This document shows, one piece after another, positions 14,669 to 28,046 of a stretch of 64,000 nucleotides of DNA (position 1 is its first letter; every line of letters starts with the position of its first letter). Below the pieces are notes generated by a model, which searched no databases, was not told the origin of the DNA, and was given only the letters and a program-made list of their open reading frames with translations. The stretch is from Vespa crabro (lineage: Eukaryota > Arthropoda > Insecta > Hymenoptera > Vespidae): NCBI RefSeq assembly GCF_910589235.1, contig NC_060961.1:3200001-3264000 (forward strand), in the 5' to 3' direction. Position numbers and translations under genes: made by a program.

Positions 14669-15098
14669 GGTTAATTTTATTTTTATTTTAATTCTCAATG
14701 TGTGTATCACGCGCGCACACGCGAAAAAAAAAACCGAAAGACGCGATTAACGAGTCGTTGCAATTCTACGGAGAAAAAGTTTCATCTCTCTGTCGCTTCC
14801 TCCCCCCTTTCATATCTGTATATAGCCTCGTCGCTTCCGCTATCGCGCATTCACCGATTAAGTTAACCCTAATTATGATCCTAATAGTTTGAGGAATTAT
14901 TATTCTCAATGAACTTACAAAGAATTTTCGCGCGCGCTGTCTCTCGCTCTATCATTCTTTCACTCTCTCATTCGCTTCTTCACTTTCGTTCGCACTCATA
15001 CGAACACTCGACTTTTTTTTCTCCCTCGTTCTTTCTCTCGTTTCTTTTTCTTTCACTCTCGCTTACATTCGATCTTTCTCCCCTCTCTAATACATTCG

Positions 15099-15153
15099 CT
15101 CATTCGTTCGTTCATTCGTTCATTCGTTCGTTCGTTCGTTCGTTCGTTCGTTC
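15099..15153. repeat. (TTCG/TTCA)n tetranucleotide array
   Basis: TTCG units alternate with TTCA in the first half, then run as pure TTCG. Confidence 0.9.
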
Positions 15154-15582
15154 TCTTGTGATCTATTTCTTTCTTTCTATCTCACTTCCTTTCTCTCAGT
15201 TTATTTCTTTATCACGACTTAATCTCGAACTCGATAGTCATATTCGTAATAATAATATAATATAATCGTACAATAATAATTAGTTTATTAGTGTGTGTCT
15301 TTTTTTTTTTTTTCTTTCATTAATCTTAAGTAGGTATTCTTCATCCTAGCGTGATACGACCTTCCGCTCGGTTTGTCTTTTTTTTTTTTTATATCTTTAA
15401 TTAATCGATAATATAATAATTAATAGCTTGCAAGTGTTAACGTTAGATACTATTACTTAGTTCTGCTTACGCCTTCTTAAAACTTACGCATTTATGTATG
15501 TACGTATGCTTATTATTCTTTCCGCCTCTTACACATTATTCTTTGTCATTTCCTTCCTTCTTATTTTTCTTCCTCTCTTCCT

Positions 15583-15595
15583 TTCTCTCTCTCTT

Positions 15596-15646
<51 letters not shown>

Positions 15647-15670
15647 TTCTCTCTTTCTTTCTCTCTCTAT
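15583..15670. repeat. (CT)n microsatellite
   Basis: CT tract with TTTC interruptions. Confidence 0.9.
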
Positions 15671-16204
15671 CACTCGTTTTCTCTTTCTCTCAGTATAATG
15701 TTTATTATCGCGTTTCTTCTTGTCCCGTGTGCTCGGTCTCCACGCTTCGGCCCAGTCGCGTCAAAAAATGTTAATTAACGGCGAGTCTCGATCGACCTAT
15801 ATTTCAATTTATTTTCTTCTTAATAGAATTTACATATGGATCTCAATTTTTCGCCACCGACCGAGGAAATACAAACGTTCCTTCACGCCGTTCGATCTCT
15901 ATCTCTTTATTCACATCTTTTTCACTTTATCGTCTCCTTTTATCGTCCATTCGTAGATAGATGAGTATGTGTCTGTGTGTCGGTGTAGTAGACGTCGCGC
16001 ATCCGTAAAATCGTCGAGAGAGTCCGATCGTTGCTTTTCCACGATTTTCCTTCGCTTTTTTCCCCTTTCTCGTGGCGTACGCAGTACGCGAACTTTTCTA
16101 CGTCCTTTTTCCGTAACTCTCGATCATCGAAGGACGACAACTCGTCGATAAAATTGACAGCGTCGATCGGATGACAAAGAGTTTACGGTCCCCTTCTCTT
16201 TCTC

Positions 16205-16235
16205 CTCTCTCTCTCTCTCTCTTTTTCTCTCTCTC

Positions 16236-16280
<45 letters not shown>

Positions 16281-16395
16281 ACCTCTCTCTTTCTCCTTTC
16301 AACGAGTCTTCGAAAGGGGAGACTTGAATGATATCGTCTCGGCGAAAGGCTTTTTCTTTCTATCTTTCTTTCTTTACTTGTTATTCGTTTGGTGC

Positions 16396-16440
<45 letters not shown>
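16205..16440. repeat. two (CT)n microsatellites
   Basis: CT tracts at 16205-16295 and 16396-16440. Confidence 0.9.
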
Positions 16441-16441
<1 letters not shown>

Positions 16442-18317
16442 ATTTCTCTTTGTGTGTTTCCGTCTCTTAGAGTTTTCTCTCTTTTCTTTTCATTATTTTA
16501 AAAAAATTTTCGCTTTTCATAAATAATTTCTCTCGATTCTCGATCGATGGACGACCACCTCGAAGAATCACGCGAAAAGGAGCAAGCCCGTTTTCTCATA
16601 TTGAATGATTATTATTATTTTTTCTCTTCGATTGAGTCAAGAAGATCTTACAGTATTAAGGTCTGTCATTTTTTATATCATCAGGACAAAGATATTTTTG
16701 ATTATTATTTTAATTTAATTAGTGTTTTAATTTAATTTAATTTAGATCAATTTGCGTTTTTAGCTCTCGAGTTCAAAAAAAAAAAAAAAAAATTAACGAG
16801 AGAGATCCGGTTATATTAAATATTATTAAATCTTTTTTTTTTTTTCTTTTTTTTTTTTATTGACGAGTCTGAACCACGTAAAATTATTTGTATCGTTATT
16901 TAAAAATATTATTAAAGCAATAGTTAGGAGAAATTTTTATGATTGTCAAGGTTTCATCAAGTACGTACTAATTGAATAAAATAAGAAAGTAGTCAATAGA
17001 TCGTGTCTATATGTGTATGTGCATATGTGTATCGTGGAATTCGACAAGTTGTTGCAAATAATGTTTTAAGATTATAATTGGGGCTAGTGTTGTTCGTTAT
17101 ATTTTTATGTTCTTTGTCCTGAAATACGTCAAGGCTTTTGCAGAATAAATATCGATACCGAAATGTTTAATGGTCAAGTTCTTATCGACGATAAGATAAT
17201 CATATGGACGTTTATCGACGTGAAAGTGCAAAGCAGCTCAAATCGTTATTAAATAACTTGGGAAAAAAATTAATTATTCAATGAATACGTTCAACGATTA
17301 AATATTTCGTAAGGCCAATGTGATAACGCGCGAATAAAATTTGTCACGGTTTCTTTTTCCTGTAGGACGATTTTTCAACGAGGTTCGAGTATCGTAGAAA
17401 GACGAGTGCAACGTAGAAGCATATAGACGTAATCATTGTACGATGAATCATTTTTTCTTTTCTTTTTTCTTTTCCTATTTACGCCGGCAGAGCGTTGCGA
17501 ATCCGTTTTATAGGAAAAAAAGGAGAAGGGAACTGTCGTAATAATATGCGAAGCAAGGACGTTTTATTTCTCTTTTTTCTTTTCGACCAACGAGATATAT
17601 CGAGCCACCCTGTTATGAAAGATCGAAATCAATTGTCGATCGAAGATTTCAAACAACTTCATTTCATTTCTGAAAATCAAGCAAGAATAGCGCCCACGTT
17701 TCTTCATTCATAAATAGTTAGACCAAAATCTTAGGCCAACGCCGAGAAAATAAGTAGCCACTTAGTTTAGGCCAAAGTTGAGTATTTACGAATCGAAATT
17801 TTCGTTTATCCCTTTTTAATTCGACCGTTTCTAGATCCGCTTTCGTCATTAACATTTATTTTCTTTTTCATTTTACACAAAAAAAGCTTCTTTTTATTTG
17901 CGATCTATAATCTCCAAATCCTTGGGTTGAACCTCGATGACATCTTCGTCGATCTTTATGAACCAAATTTTTGTCGACTTCGCATAAAGGTAGGCCGGGT
18001 TGGCAGTCGATAATAACTTATATGGAACATTCGGAAGCGAGGAATTTTTTTCTTTTATCGGCCGGCTCTTTTCGAAGAAACTCAGGATATTAGAAATAAA
18101 CGCAAAAGAAAAATATTTTGGTAATCGACAAATTAAAATTCAAATTAAATTCAATTTTTTTTTCTTTGTTTTATTGTCGTGAATAATAAATAAAATAATC
18201 AATAAATCGATCGTCGATTAATTAAAAAATATTGATTTGTGACTAGGTTAAGACTCACCGCTTGCAAAAAGTGTATTTGTGTACTGCACGTCACATGCTA
18301 CCGGTATAATTTTCAAT

Positions 18318-18330
18318 GATAATAGTAATA

Positions 18331-18424
<94 letters not shown>

Positions 18425-18629
18425 CAATAACTAAACGTGTAGTGAAAAGATACAGCGTAATATTAGGATTGGGGATGTACAATTTTTTGGAAGAAGCGTT
18501 AAAGGTAAAGAGGAAATAAGCAATCGAGTTCGAGAAACAAAAACATTAAGAACCGTTGGCATAGAGTCGAACTAACGGACCTAATTTAAAATTAACTAAA
18601 TCGACCGCGATAATGAGGATAATCATAAT

Positions 18630-18696
<67 letters not shown>

Positions 18697-18805
18697 TAAT
18701 AATTATTATTATAATCGTGGTCTTAATAAAATCCTCATGTACATAGACTGATAAAGATTAATAATAATAATAATCGTACTGTCTGTGTATGATGATAATG
18801 AAGAC

Positions 18806-18902
<97 letters not shown>
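18318..18902. repeat. (AAT)n array cluster
   Basis: Three long AAT/TAA trinucleotide arrays lie at 18318-18423, 18631-18700 and 18808-18902, with a short one at about 18760. They are separated by unique sequence. Confidence 0.92.
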
Positions 18903-19389
18903 GTGCATGTAATAGCGACAGTAATAAAGGTGAGGGGGATAAGTGGTGAGGAGGGATTGGGAGTGTGCTTATATTATATCAGGACTCGCTACTACCCGAA
19001 ATATTTTTAATATTAACGTTGTACCGTATCTACAGGTTTTTCTTTTGCGAAAAAAAAAGGCAGCGACGAGAACGCAGAAACGACGTTGTTCGTATTTTTA
19101 ACGCAGCCTGTGCAACGAACAGACAGGGGTCCGCGAGAAGTTGAGACCCTTTCGTCGTGCATTCTCCTCACTCGTTAAATGCTAACAGTCGCGCCAGCAT
19201 TCTTTTCTCGAATTAAAAATCTATTATTTTATATGCATGTGTATGTGTATGAGTATACATATACATATATATCTTCATCTTCATATATATATAAGTATAT
19301 ATACATATATACTTTTATATAAGTGTTCAATATAACTCTACTTTTATATTTAGATATAATTTTAGCACGCACCGGCGTTATTAAAATCA

Positions 19390-19625
19390 TTTAATTAATT
19401 AATTAATTAGCTTTAGTTTCGTCTATATTTAGGACAACATCGCCGGCGCACGCTCATTTCTTCCACGTCAGATCGCTTCTCTCTTTCTCTTTCTCTCTCT
19501 TTCTCTCTTTCTTTCTCTCTATCTGTATCTTTCTGTACCTCTCTTCCTTTCTCTTTTTCTCTCTTTGCTCTTAATACTCGTACTCTCGTTATCGCGACTA
19601 GCCTAACCCGATTATTATATTTACC

Positions 19626-19682
<57 letters not shown>
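19390..19682. repeat. (TTAA)n, degenerate CT, and (AT)n
   Basis: TTAA units at 19390-19409, a degenerate CT tract at about 19476-19568, and (AT)n at 19625-19682. Confidence 0.88.
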
Positions 19683-19685
<3 letters not shown>

Positions 19686-19699
19686 TAATAATCGGGATA

Positions 19700-21392
19700 A
19701 AATCTCGTGCATCGTTCGAACGATTGCAAGAAGCGCGAGAAGCGAAGAACGAAATTTCTTAGGAAATTGGATCTCTCTTTTCTTAAGATGAACTTCTTCT
19801 TATGCCGGCCAAGCATTTTCACGTCGATTTATTTGTCATTGATTGTTGACAACTTAAATTCAATTGGTCTTGTTCGTTGACGAAGAAACATCGAGAGATC
19901 GTCATCGTTGATCGTTGAGATCAACTAGAACTCGCGCGATCTTCGCGAACGAAGAGCTTAAAGGATAACGTCGTCGATCTCACGCACGCGTGATCATTTC
20001 TTCTCTGAATTTTTTCTTTTTTTTTTTTTTTTTTTTTTCTTTTTTTCTAAGAGAAATATCTCAGCGTTGCGTTTCATCTCGTACGTCAAAGTAAAGTAGT
20101 ACGTGCTAGTTCCCAAAAGAAGCCACCCCTTTACCCCTTTAGCCCTTTTCGATGATGCGTCGCGAACGGGCATGCACTCCCGGGGACGACGAAGATACGA
20201 TAAAATTTCGAAACAACAAAAATTTTCTCCGTCCATCGACATTACATCGAGATAAAGATTTTCATTTTTGAGGTATTTTTTCCGAGGATCGCGTAAAAGC
20301 GTGGACCACGTGGATCGACATTTTTGGACCACAGTTTCTTTTTTGTTACTAATGTTTTCTTTTTATTCTTTTTTCTCTTTTTTCTTGCTTTTAGTTCACA
20401 CCGTCGAAACGATCTAGGACGAAGGGCAACGAAGAGCCATTCGTCGTGGATCGTTTCTCGGTGAATCGTCGAAGGATCCTCTTCCGGTATTTCTCGAAAA
20501 GCAGAAGATGATCCATCGAGTTGTTCGAGATCACCGAGAGATATTCGTCCACGTATTCCACGCATCTATCGATCCTCGATAGCAGTGACTTCTTTTCTTT
20601 AATTTATCTTTTTATTTATTTATTTTTTTTTTTTATTTTTATTTTTTTCTTTTAATAATGGCGAGAACAACTCACCATTCCCCGTGAATACAGTCCCGTC
20701 CTCGAAGGCTTACTTCCTATTCGTCGCATCGATTTCGAAAGAATCAGAGACTTAAAAGTTAGGCGGGTAATAATAATGCATTTTCGTTTCTCTCTATCTC
20801 CTTTTCTTTTTTTTACATTAACAAACAGACCCTACGAAAGAAAGTCTCAAGCACGATCGAAATTCAAAATTTTGTTCGTGCTCGATCGTTGACTCGCGGT
20901 TTCTCGTCATTCGTCGAGTAAATCGACTAATACTCTTTTTCACTTTTTCTTGTATAAGTATTCGTTCTTTTTCGTTTATTCTCTCCTAATGATTTCCCTC
21001 GTACGATCTTACGATATATCGCGATTAGGTCACAGCCTGATCCTTCGTCGGTCGATCTCGTCCGTGTACGCTTTTATATTATTTCCCGATTTCGACGGAT
21101 TTCACGACGCTCATCTTCTTCCTTCTTTTCTCACAACGCGTCGTTCTAACTCCTCGCCATTTCAGCTTCGTTTTTCGATATGTTATTTTAGGATACCTGA
21201 ACGTGTACGTGCGAGGGAGTCGAGTGTCCCTCGAACGGCGATGACGACAACGCTGCTGGTGGTGGCGATCCTTCCTCTTCATCTCGGCCGTTTTCAATCT
21301 TCTTTTTCTTTTAGTTCTTTTGATTACTGGGAACCGTCTAGCGTCGGTGGCCCCGAGCACCACGAAGAGCAAGAGCCACGCGACCTCCTGAT
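19700..21392 (-). other. region just after the prospero stop: probable 3' UTR
   Basis: This stretch is less repetitive than what follows and must at least partly be prospero 3' UTR. On the minus strand overlapping AATAAA hexamers occur at 20624-20611, within an A-rich run, about 770 nt after the stop. Another A-rich run lies at 20047-20010. Long open frames here are low complexity. The true 3' end cannot be fixed from sequence, and insect neural genes often extend much further. Confidence 0.5.
20611..20624 (-). terminator. candidate polyadenylation hexamers (AATAAA, overlapping)
   Basis: Three overlapping AATAAA hexamers are read on the minus strand, 770-780 nt past the prospero stop. They lie in an A-rich simple repeat, so they may be accidental. 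A downstream GU-rich element is not clear. Confidence 0.25.
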
Positions 21393-21396
21393 TCAT
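21079..21396 (-). other. ORF of 105 codons overlapping the prospero stop (ATGA)
   Basis: The ATG at 21396-21394 overlaps the prospero TGA stop as ATGA, in a different frame. The predicted peptide begins MNQEVAWLLLFVVLGATDAR, which looks like a short hydrophobic signal-type segment. It then becomes very basic with many KR and RR pairs. There is no recognisable domain and no codon evidence of selection. It is most likely a chance ORF in the 3' UTR. Confidence 0.15.
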
Positions 21397-21572
21397 TCAA
21401 GCTGCTCCAGGAAGTTTGGACTCTTGAAGTACTCTGGTACAGGGTCGTCCAGCCTCGAAATCACCTTATAGATAGATTTCTTCCAGCTTTGCTCAGAGTC
21501 CTTACCACCCTGGATCGCTTTGAAAAATTCTTTTAACGTCTGTTCGACCACGTACCTGAAGTTGCTCGGCAC
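21393..21572 (-). CDS. pros: prospero, last coding exon: C-terminal Prospero domain and stop (residues 1153-1211)
   Basis: The acceptor ACGTTTTCAG is followed by VPSNFRYVVEQTLKEFFKAI, then QGGKDSEQSWKKSIYKVISR and LDDPVPEYFKSPNFLEQLE, ending in TGA. This is the conserved C-terminal helical bundle of the Homeo-Prospero domain. In Drosophila this domain masks a nuclear export signal within the homeodomain, so it controls nuclear retention as well as DNA binding. The exon has 59 codons plus the stop and its frame fits the preceding phase-0 donor. The ending PNFLEQLE is typical of insect Prospero, so the C terminus is complete. Confidence 0.97.
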   Translation of the reverse strand: MPSNFRYVVEQTLKEFFKAIQGGKDSEQSWKKSIYKVISRLDDPVPEYFKSPNFLEQLE

Positions 21573-22365
21573 CTGAAAACGTTTGAAATACTAAGTAAGT
21601 TTTTTTTTCATTTTGGCTCAATCGTATTTTTACGTAAGATTTGATGAAATATAAAAAAGAATTCGAAATAACTCAGGAAACATGCAATTGGGCTTCGATG
21701 TACGATTTCTAATCAATAGTTCGAATATCATTTTCTTTCTAATGAAATACTTATGCCATTGGAGAATCGATTTTTATAAGAACAATCAAAAACTTTTACT
21801 TAGTTACTTATAATTCTTTTTTCTTTTTTTTTTATTATTTTTTTTTCTTTTCTTTTTCTTTTCTTTTTTTTTTTTTTTCCTTCATTTTTGTCCAATAGCA
21901 AAAGAAATTCCGATTGTTTTATCGGTACGAAGTCTAGGATAAAAGTTAATGCTATTTCACGAATGCCTATGCTGCTGTTTGCCGGGTGAAGGGTTCGCAT
22001 TTTAATTAGCGCCTTTCAATTATTAACGAATGCGAGTAATTTCGCGTAAAATAGGCGGGCGTGAAATCGAAGGACCGGAAAATAGCTGGGTTCAGAGCAC
22101 CCGTGGAAATAATAGTATATAATCGTTTTACAGTTATAATATCGGGTATATATAATGTGTAAAAGGGAGACGGAACTTATTTATAATAATTAAATCATAT
22201 CGAAGATGAAAAGATAAGCTCCGATGGTAAAGAATCGGATAATCGACGAAATCGAGATCATTTTTCGTCTAATTAAGAGAATATGTTTCCTGAACTTTTC
22301 GACAAACGACAATTCAACATTGATGATAAATTTAATAAAAAGAACGATGATCCGTTTTTTGTTTT

Positions 22366-22412
<47 letters not shown>

Positions 22413-22511
22413 TTCCTTAACTTGACGTGGATTCGAAAATAAAGGCGTAAACAAAATGAAAAGAAAATGTATCGTGTGCGTGTTCGTGTTGCGCACCTGG
22501 GGTTCCCATAC
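21573..22511 (-). other. pros: prospero intron, 939 nt, U2 type
   Basis: It starts GTATGG after GAG and ends CAAACGTTTTCAG before GTGCCG, phase 0. It holds a (CT) tract on the plus strand at 22371-22407 and a T-rich stretch at about 21815-21880. No coding content is seen. Confidence 0.93.
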
Positions 22512-22656
22512 CTCAATGTGGTTGTTACGGTTGTAGTGTAGGTTCAGCACCCGATAGATTTCGGAGTCGCCTCCTACTCGGAGGTCTTCGGCGTTTTTCA
22601 CGCCTTCCGAAACCGCTTGTCTCGCATACTTCTCCATTTGAATGTAATAGAACTCT
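22512..22656 (-). CDS. pros: prospero, fourth coding exon: end of homeodomain and start of Prospero domain (residues 1104-1152)
   Basis: After a TTTGATTTCAG acceptor, the single base A completes Arg1104. The exon then reads EFYYIQMEKYARQAVSEGVK, NAEDLRVGGDSEIYRVLNLH and YNRNNHIE. This covers the end of the long third homeodomain helix, with predicted DNA-contact residue Glu1105, and the start of the Prospero domain that packs against it to form one structural unit. It is 145 nt (1 + 48 codons) and ends GAG|GTATGG in phase 0. It lies 23.8 kb from the previous exon, so the homeodomain coding sequence is interrupted by a very large intron. Confidence 0.97.
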
Positions 22657-23043
22657 CTGAAATCAAAAGTTAAATAGGATCGATTTGAGTTAAAATTCAA
22701 ATATATCTTACTTATTAATTAATTAAAGAGACCGATGAAGAATGGATCGTGAGAATTTGTGAAGTTTCTGTCTTATTATTAAACATACCTTGGTTGATTA
22801 AATGATTAATGTTGAATGAATTTGCAAGGAATTGTCGATGTTGAAGGAAGAGTTTAAGAGAAACAGGATCGAAATTATGTCGAGTTCGTACGAACTATTC
22901 GGCGACGATCATCTTGCCGACGTTCAACTTCGACTTTCGTGGTAAAGAGTATGCTAATATGTCGTCGATAATTAATTAAGGATCGATACTAAAAGTAGTC
23001 TGACGCAAGCTATGGAGGTAAGGGTGGAAGATGGGCTGACAAA

Positions 23044-23075
23044 CGAGGAGGAGGAGGAGGAGGAGGAGGAGGAAG
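23044..23075. repeat. (GGA)n tract
   Basis: About ten GGA units. Confidence 0.85.
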
Positions 23076-23674
23076 AAGGGGAAAAAGTTGCAAAGCGTTG
23101 CGCGTAGCTCCTCGTCGACTGGCAAGCGACATGGTTCAAAGAGACTATTAAGAACGCGTTACGGCGTATCGTCCAAGAAGGCACGATACTCTCTCCCTCT
23201 TTCTTTTTCTCGCGCATACATACGCACAACATACACACGTATATATTCGAAAACTCACATGCAGCTCTCCATTCTTTTCTCCCAAGTTCGTTGGGTTTCA
23301 TGTGGAAGAGAAAAATTAAGCGCTCGGCAAGTTTAATGTTTACGTTCATTAATTAACTCGGTTAAACAAACATAAGTCACTAATTGGTGGGTAATTAGTA
23401 TAGTAATAGTGACCTGGGCGTTCTGTCGCTTGCGATGCCGCGTCCGGATGTGAAGGGTGCCTTCTATTTCCCTCTTTCTCATTTTGTAATCATACAGGCA
23501 ACTCTCTCTCCCGGTGGTGAAAGAAAGAAATTAAAACGATAGGTGCTAAGGGAAAATTTATCTTTGAAGCTTACGACGAAAGCACTCTCTCGTACATTCT
23601 CGTTCTCCTCTTTGTCCGAAAGATCAGAAATTTTGTCTGCTTCTGACGACTATCAGGATGACGAGGAGACGACC

Positions 23675-23735
23675 ATGACGACGACTACGACGACGACGAT
23701 GGCGGCGACGATGACGACGACGACGACGACGACGT
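23675..23735. repeat. (ACG)n trinucleotide tract
   Basis: ACG units with ATG and GCG variants. A threonine-rich open frame across it is a repeat translation. Confidence 0.85.
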
Positions 23736-24155
23736 AGTACTTCTCATTAAGCGGCACGAGAGCTCCATTATTATTTCCGTGGGTTGTAATGCGCACTTTA
23801 GAAAATCCGCGGCGACGCGAGCGTACGAGAATATATTTTTAATATTTCATCGTTTCAAAGACGTTTTCTTAAGGGCCGGCCTACTTCCGTGGACAAAGAG
23901 CCCGCAAGAGCCCCGACTTGCTTCGCACATTTACGAAAAAGAACGTGACGGAGAATTTCATTTCGTTCTTTAACTTTTATGCAAACGAAATAACAAACGT
24001 TACAAGCTAGTAATATAATTATGTAATTACCAATATGGTTGCAAGTTTAATTGAAATTGATTAAATACATTTTATGACCTTATACACAGGCTACCGTACG
24101 TATAACTATATCGTTCAGTAGAGAGATCGAATTGCAGTAAGAAAAAGGAAACCAG

Positions 24156-24159
<4 letters not shown>

Positions 24160-24200
<41 letters not shown>
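24160..24200. repeat. (AT)n microsatellite
   Basis: About 20 pure AT units. Confidence 0.92.
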
Positions 24201-24202
<2 letters not shown>

Positions 24203-25417
24203 TGTCATTTCTCCATTCGAACATTTTCCGTATTGCTCGGAAATAAGTCGAGCGAGGAAACGAAAAGTGAGCGAATGACTTGACGTTCTAAGAGAGCGTA
24301 CTAGGCTTCGGCATCGTTAACTTGCACGAAGCATTTTCATTCTTTCGCGAAGCTTCCTCCTCTTCCTCCACCTTTTCCTCAAGTTCATAAAAGAGAAGTC
24401 GTATTCTCGTGGGAAGTATCGTCGCGATGGCGGTAAGAGTAGCAGTCGGGTTGATCTTGCAATTCGGATCTCTCGAGGGAATGGAAAGAAACACGCTTCA
24501 CCGAGAATCCGTCGAGTCTTGTAAAATGCGACCCATCGACACGACTCGATTCAACTCATCCCCTACTACCCCTTTCCTACCACCTTCTACCATCTCCTCT
24601 TCCGTGAATACGCTCGACAATACGATACCAACTCGAATCCTTGGTCTTCTTCGTTCGTTCATCGTTTTTGCCATTGGGAGCAATTTTTAAGATTGCTTTC
24701 GACGCGACACGATCGAAGACAACGAGTAAATAAAAAGAAATTTATCGAGGCCAGCGTTTTTCTTTTTATTATTTTTCATGATTTTTTTTTCCTCTTTCGA
24801 AAAATTCAAAATCTTTAAAGAATATAAAGATTTATAGATCGATCTAATGTAACACACGAATGAATCGATCGAAGAAGACCAGTAATGGTTATATAACTTG
24901 AGATACAGAAATATCGTATGCTCTGATATTTGCAGGATGAAGAAAAAAGGTGAATATAAACGAGAAGCACTCTTCTTTCGATCGCTTCAGATTGGCTCTC
25001 CCGCCAATTAAGACAATTTCGCGTGCTCTTATCAGCAGTCAGCCAAGAGAAGGTTGCGCACGAGAGGAGGAGAACTGAAAGAGGAGCGTGACTCTACGAA
25101 CCGAGTCTCTCGCTTTTTCTCTCGGCGACGCTCTCCTTCTCGAAACGACGACGGCACCCGTCATCGGATGGCTCGCCACCCCCGACTTCACCCTCTCGGC
25201 GATGTACGTGTCACCTGCGTCTATAATCCTTATTCAACCACCCATCAAGTGCATTCAAACTCGTCGTATCGCCGAGTATAGGTGGAAAATATAGTAGGCA
25301 GAGTCTCGGCTTGCCGGCTTTGTTGGTTAACGTATCGTATCCATCTAGAGTTATGTGCCACGTGGTATAGCATTGCCTCAGCTTCGGAACTGTATATGTG
25401 TATATGTCCATGTGTGA

Positions 25418-25436
25418 ATATATATATGTATATATA

Positions 25437-25467
<31 letters not shown>

Positions 25468-25522
25468 AGATATAGATATAGATATAGATATATATAGATA
25501 CATATATATCTATATATATATA

Positions 25523-25571
<49 letters not shown>
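25418..25571. repeat. (AT)n with (GATATA)n core
   Basis: AT runs flank seven or so GATATA hexamers at about 25450-25500. Confidence 0.9.
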
Positions 25572-25574
<3 letters not shown>

Positions 25575-25816
25575 CGAAGTGCCTAATTAAAACAGACACC
25601 CGGAGACAGAGAGAAAACGGGACGAGAGACGAGACTGGTAGCATAATGGGGTGTAAGAGCGTGAGGGAGACGGCGCTAGTTCCGTAGTCGGTTTGACAAA
25701 AAGCCCGAGTGCTAGAATTGCCACTCTTCGACCACCAAGTGCAGAGAAGAAGAGCAACCGTCGAACTGAGAAAGAGTGTGAGCGTGAGGTAGAGAGGAAG
25801 AGAAAGATAGGTAGAT

Positions 25817-25819
<3 letters not shown>

Positions 25820-25858
<39 letters not shown>

Positions 25859-26118
25859 GAGTGAGAAGGAGGGCTCGAGGTGACTTGAGCGAGAGAGAAA
25901 GACCGCGAGTGTGGACCAGAGGGTGAGCTGTGGAGTCATTCATTATAGTATTGTATAATTAGGATAATAATAAGCTCTTCAGAGCCTCGGGTTTTCTTGC
26001 GCCTCGTTGCAACGGGGCGCCGACGAGAGAGCGAGTAACAGAGAGAGAGATAGAGAAAAAGAGAGAAAGAGAGATAGATGGAGAAAAATGAGAAAGAGGA
26101 AGAGAAAGAAAACAAGAG

Positions 26119-26153
<35 letters not shown>
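25820..26153. repeat. (GA)n tracts
   Basis: Pure GA at 25820-25851, degenerate GA at about 26038-26110 and pure GA at about 26122-26153. These are the first long GA tracts on the plus strand in the window. Confidence 0.88.
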
Positions 26154-26160
<7 letters not shown>

Positions 26161-27963
26161 GAAGGAGTCTTCACGAGGGTGATGATTATTAGCATCTAAT
26201 TACGAGACGCTTTGCCGTCCAAACCGAAACAAGAGAGCCCGAACGAAAGAAAGGAAAAGAGATGACGAAGAAGAAGAAGAAGCTCCTGGACGCTTCAAGA
26301 TGTTGTATTCTTTCGGGATTGACACAAAGGACGAGCTTAATGAGCGTTTTCTCGATGGAAAACGGAGTCATGTTTTTTTCAACCCTCAACATTTCTTCGG
26401 GGTTCAAAGGGGTTGTATAGAGTATTTAAGGAACTGCCACGTGGACCATGCTTTTGTATTCATCGTTCGAGATTAGAAATTGGCTTATTATCATTAATTA
26501 CGAGGAACGCGATTGATTAAAAAAACGGCATAATTAACAATTTCAAATCCTTTCAATCGTTTCTTCATTGTCGTCGAATATATAAAGAAAACGGAAAAAG
26601 AAAAGAAAATACGAATACGGATCAAGAATTTGATTATTTCTATCTCTCTCTCTCTCTCTCTCTCTCTTTATTTTTCTATCTTTTACAGGGATCTTCCTTG
26701 GCATCGCGATTTCTTTCTAATTAGACGACCTTCCGTCAGCGTTATGATGAATCCGAGCGTTTAATGGTAATGTCTGTCGATGCGGTACCTTCAACAGCGA
26801 TCTCCATCGCTACAAGTTGCCGTTTCGACGCGCCGCTTTTGTGACGCGGGCGTGCACACCGTATAGGCGAGAGCACCAATTAAAAGGGGGAGCGGCTCTA
26901 GCACTCGCCTGGTTTTTTTTTCTCTTCCTTCCTCCTTCTCTCTCTCTCTCTCTCTCTTTCTCATTTTTTCATTCTCTTGCCACTTTGTAGACAGTCTACC
27001 GATTCGAAATAAGCAACGCCGTCGTGCATTTTGTTGGCCGAAATCGCGTTGGTAAAGTACGACGAAGGGGTTGAGAGGATCTTGCAAACGCAGTCGTCGA
27101 CTCTGTTTGGTCTTGTACCGCCTTGAAAATCCCGTAAAGTGACTTCGAGAGGACGATGGTAGGGTGTAATGGAAGAGTGCGTCTTCTCGCCTTACCGAAT
27201 CCTCCTTCCCTTTCTTTGAGTTCCTTTCATTCGAGGATCTTTTCTCTCTATCTGTCTCTCTTTCTATCTATCTATCTACCTGTCTATCTATCTTTCTCTC
27301 TTGCTCTTTCTTACTTTTCTTAAGACAGTCCCCTTTAACGGTTATGCCAAAGCGGTTGACCTTGAACAATGGCGAAAAAGCAACTCGGCCCCTAAGAACC
27401 AAACTAAACGTCTCGAGAACCCCTGTCGACCATTCGGCTTTCTTACCTTAACTTTCCCACGAATTTTTACCAAGGGGGAGGAGAGAAAGATGAAAAAGCG
27501 TATTTGCTACCGACTTTGGTCGCGTCTGATTCTAGCGGCGAGGGGAGAAGAAATATATAAGGTCGTTTTTCGTCAATTCGTATTAACTTCGTCGTTTGGC
27601 TCATTTGCATTATTATGGAAATGTGACAAATTCATTTGGTTATTCTAGATATGATCGCATAACTCATGTTTTTTCTCTCTCTCTCTCTCTCTCTTTTTTT
27701 TTTTTTTTAACTGGACCGACTTAAAAGAAAACCGATACTAATGAGAAGTATGAAACAGAACGAAGTACTATACTCTTCCCTTTAACCAACTAATTATTTC
27801 CTCTAATTTCAAGAAGAAGAAGAAGAAGAAAGATAAAGAAAATAACGAAGAAGCAGAAGAGGTAAAGAAAAAAAGTCAGAAAAGAAGAAAGTTTCTAGCT
27901 CAGGGCTCGTACTCCATTTTATTTCGCGGCCGTACGAGGCGTGAAAGTGCGTATAACGAGAGA

Positions 27964-28046
27964 ACGTTAAGTAACGGTGGAGCAGGAGGAGGAGGAGGAG
28001 AAGGAAGAGTAGGAGGAGTAGAAGGAGAAGGAGGAGAGGGCTGCGG
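27964..28046. repeat. (GGA)-rich tract
   Basis: Imperfect GGA/GAA triplets. Confidence 0.8.

Noticed and set aside
18291..19010. Poly-Ile, poly-Tyr and poly-Leu open frames
   Set aside because: They are translations of the (AAT)n arrays.
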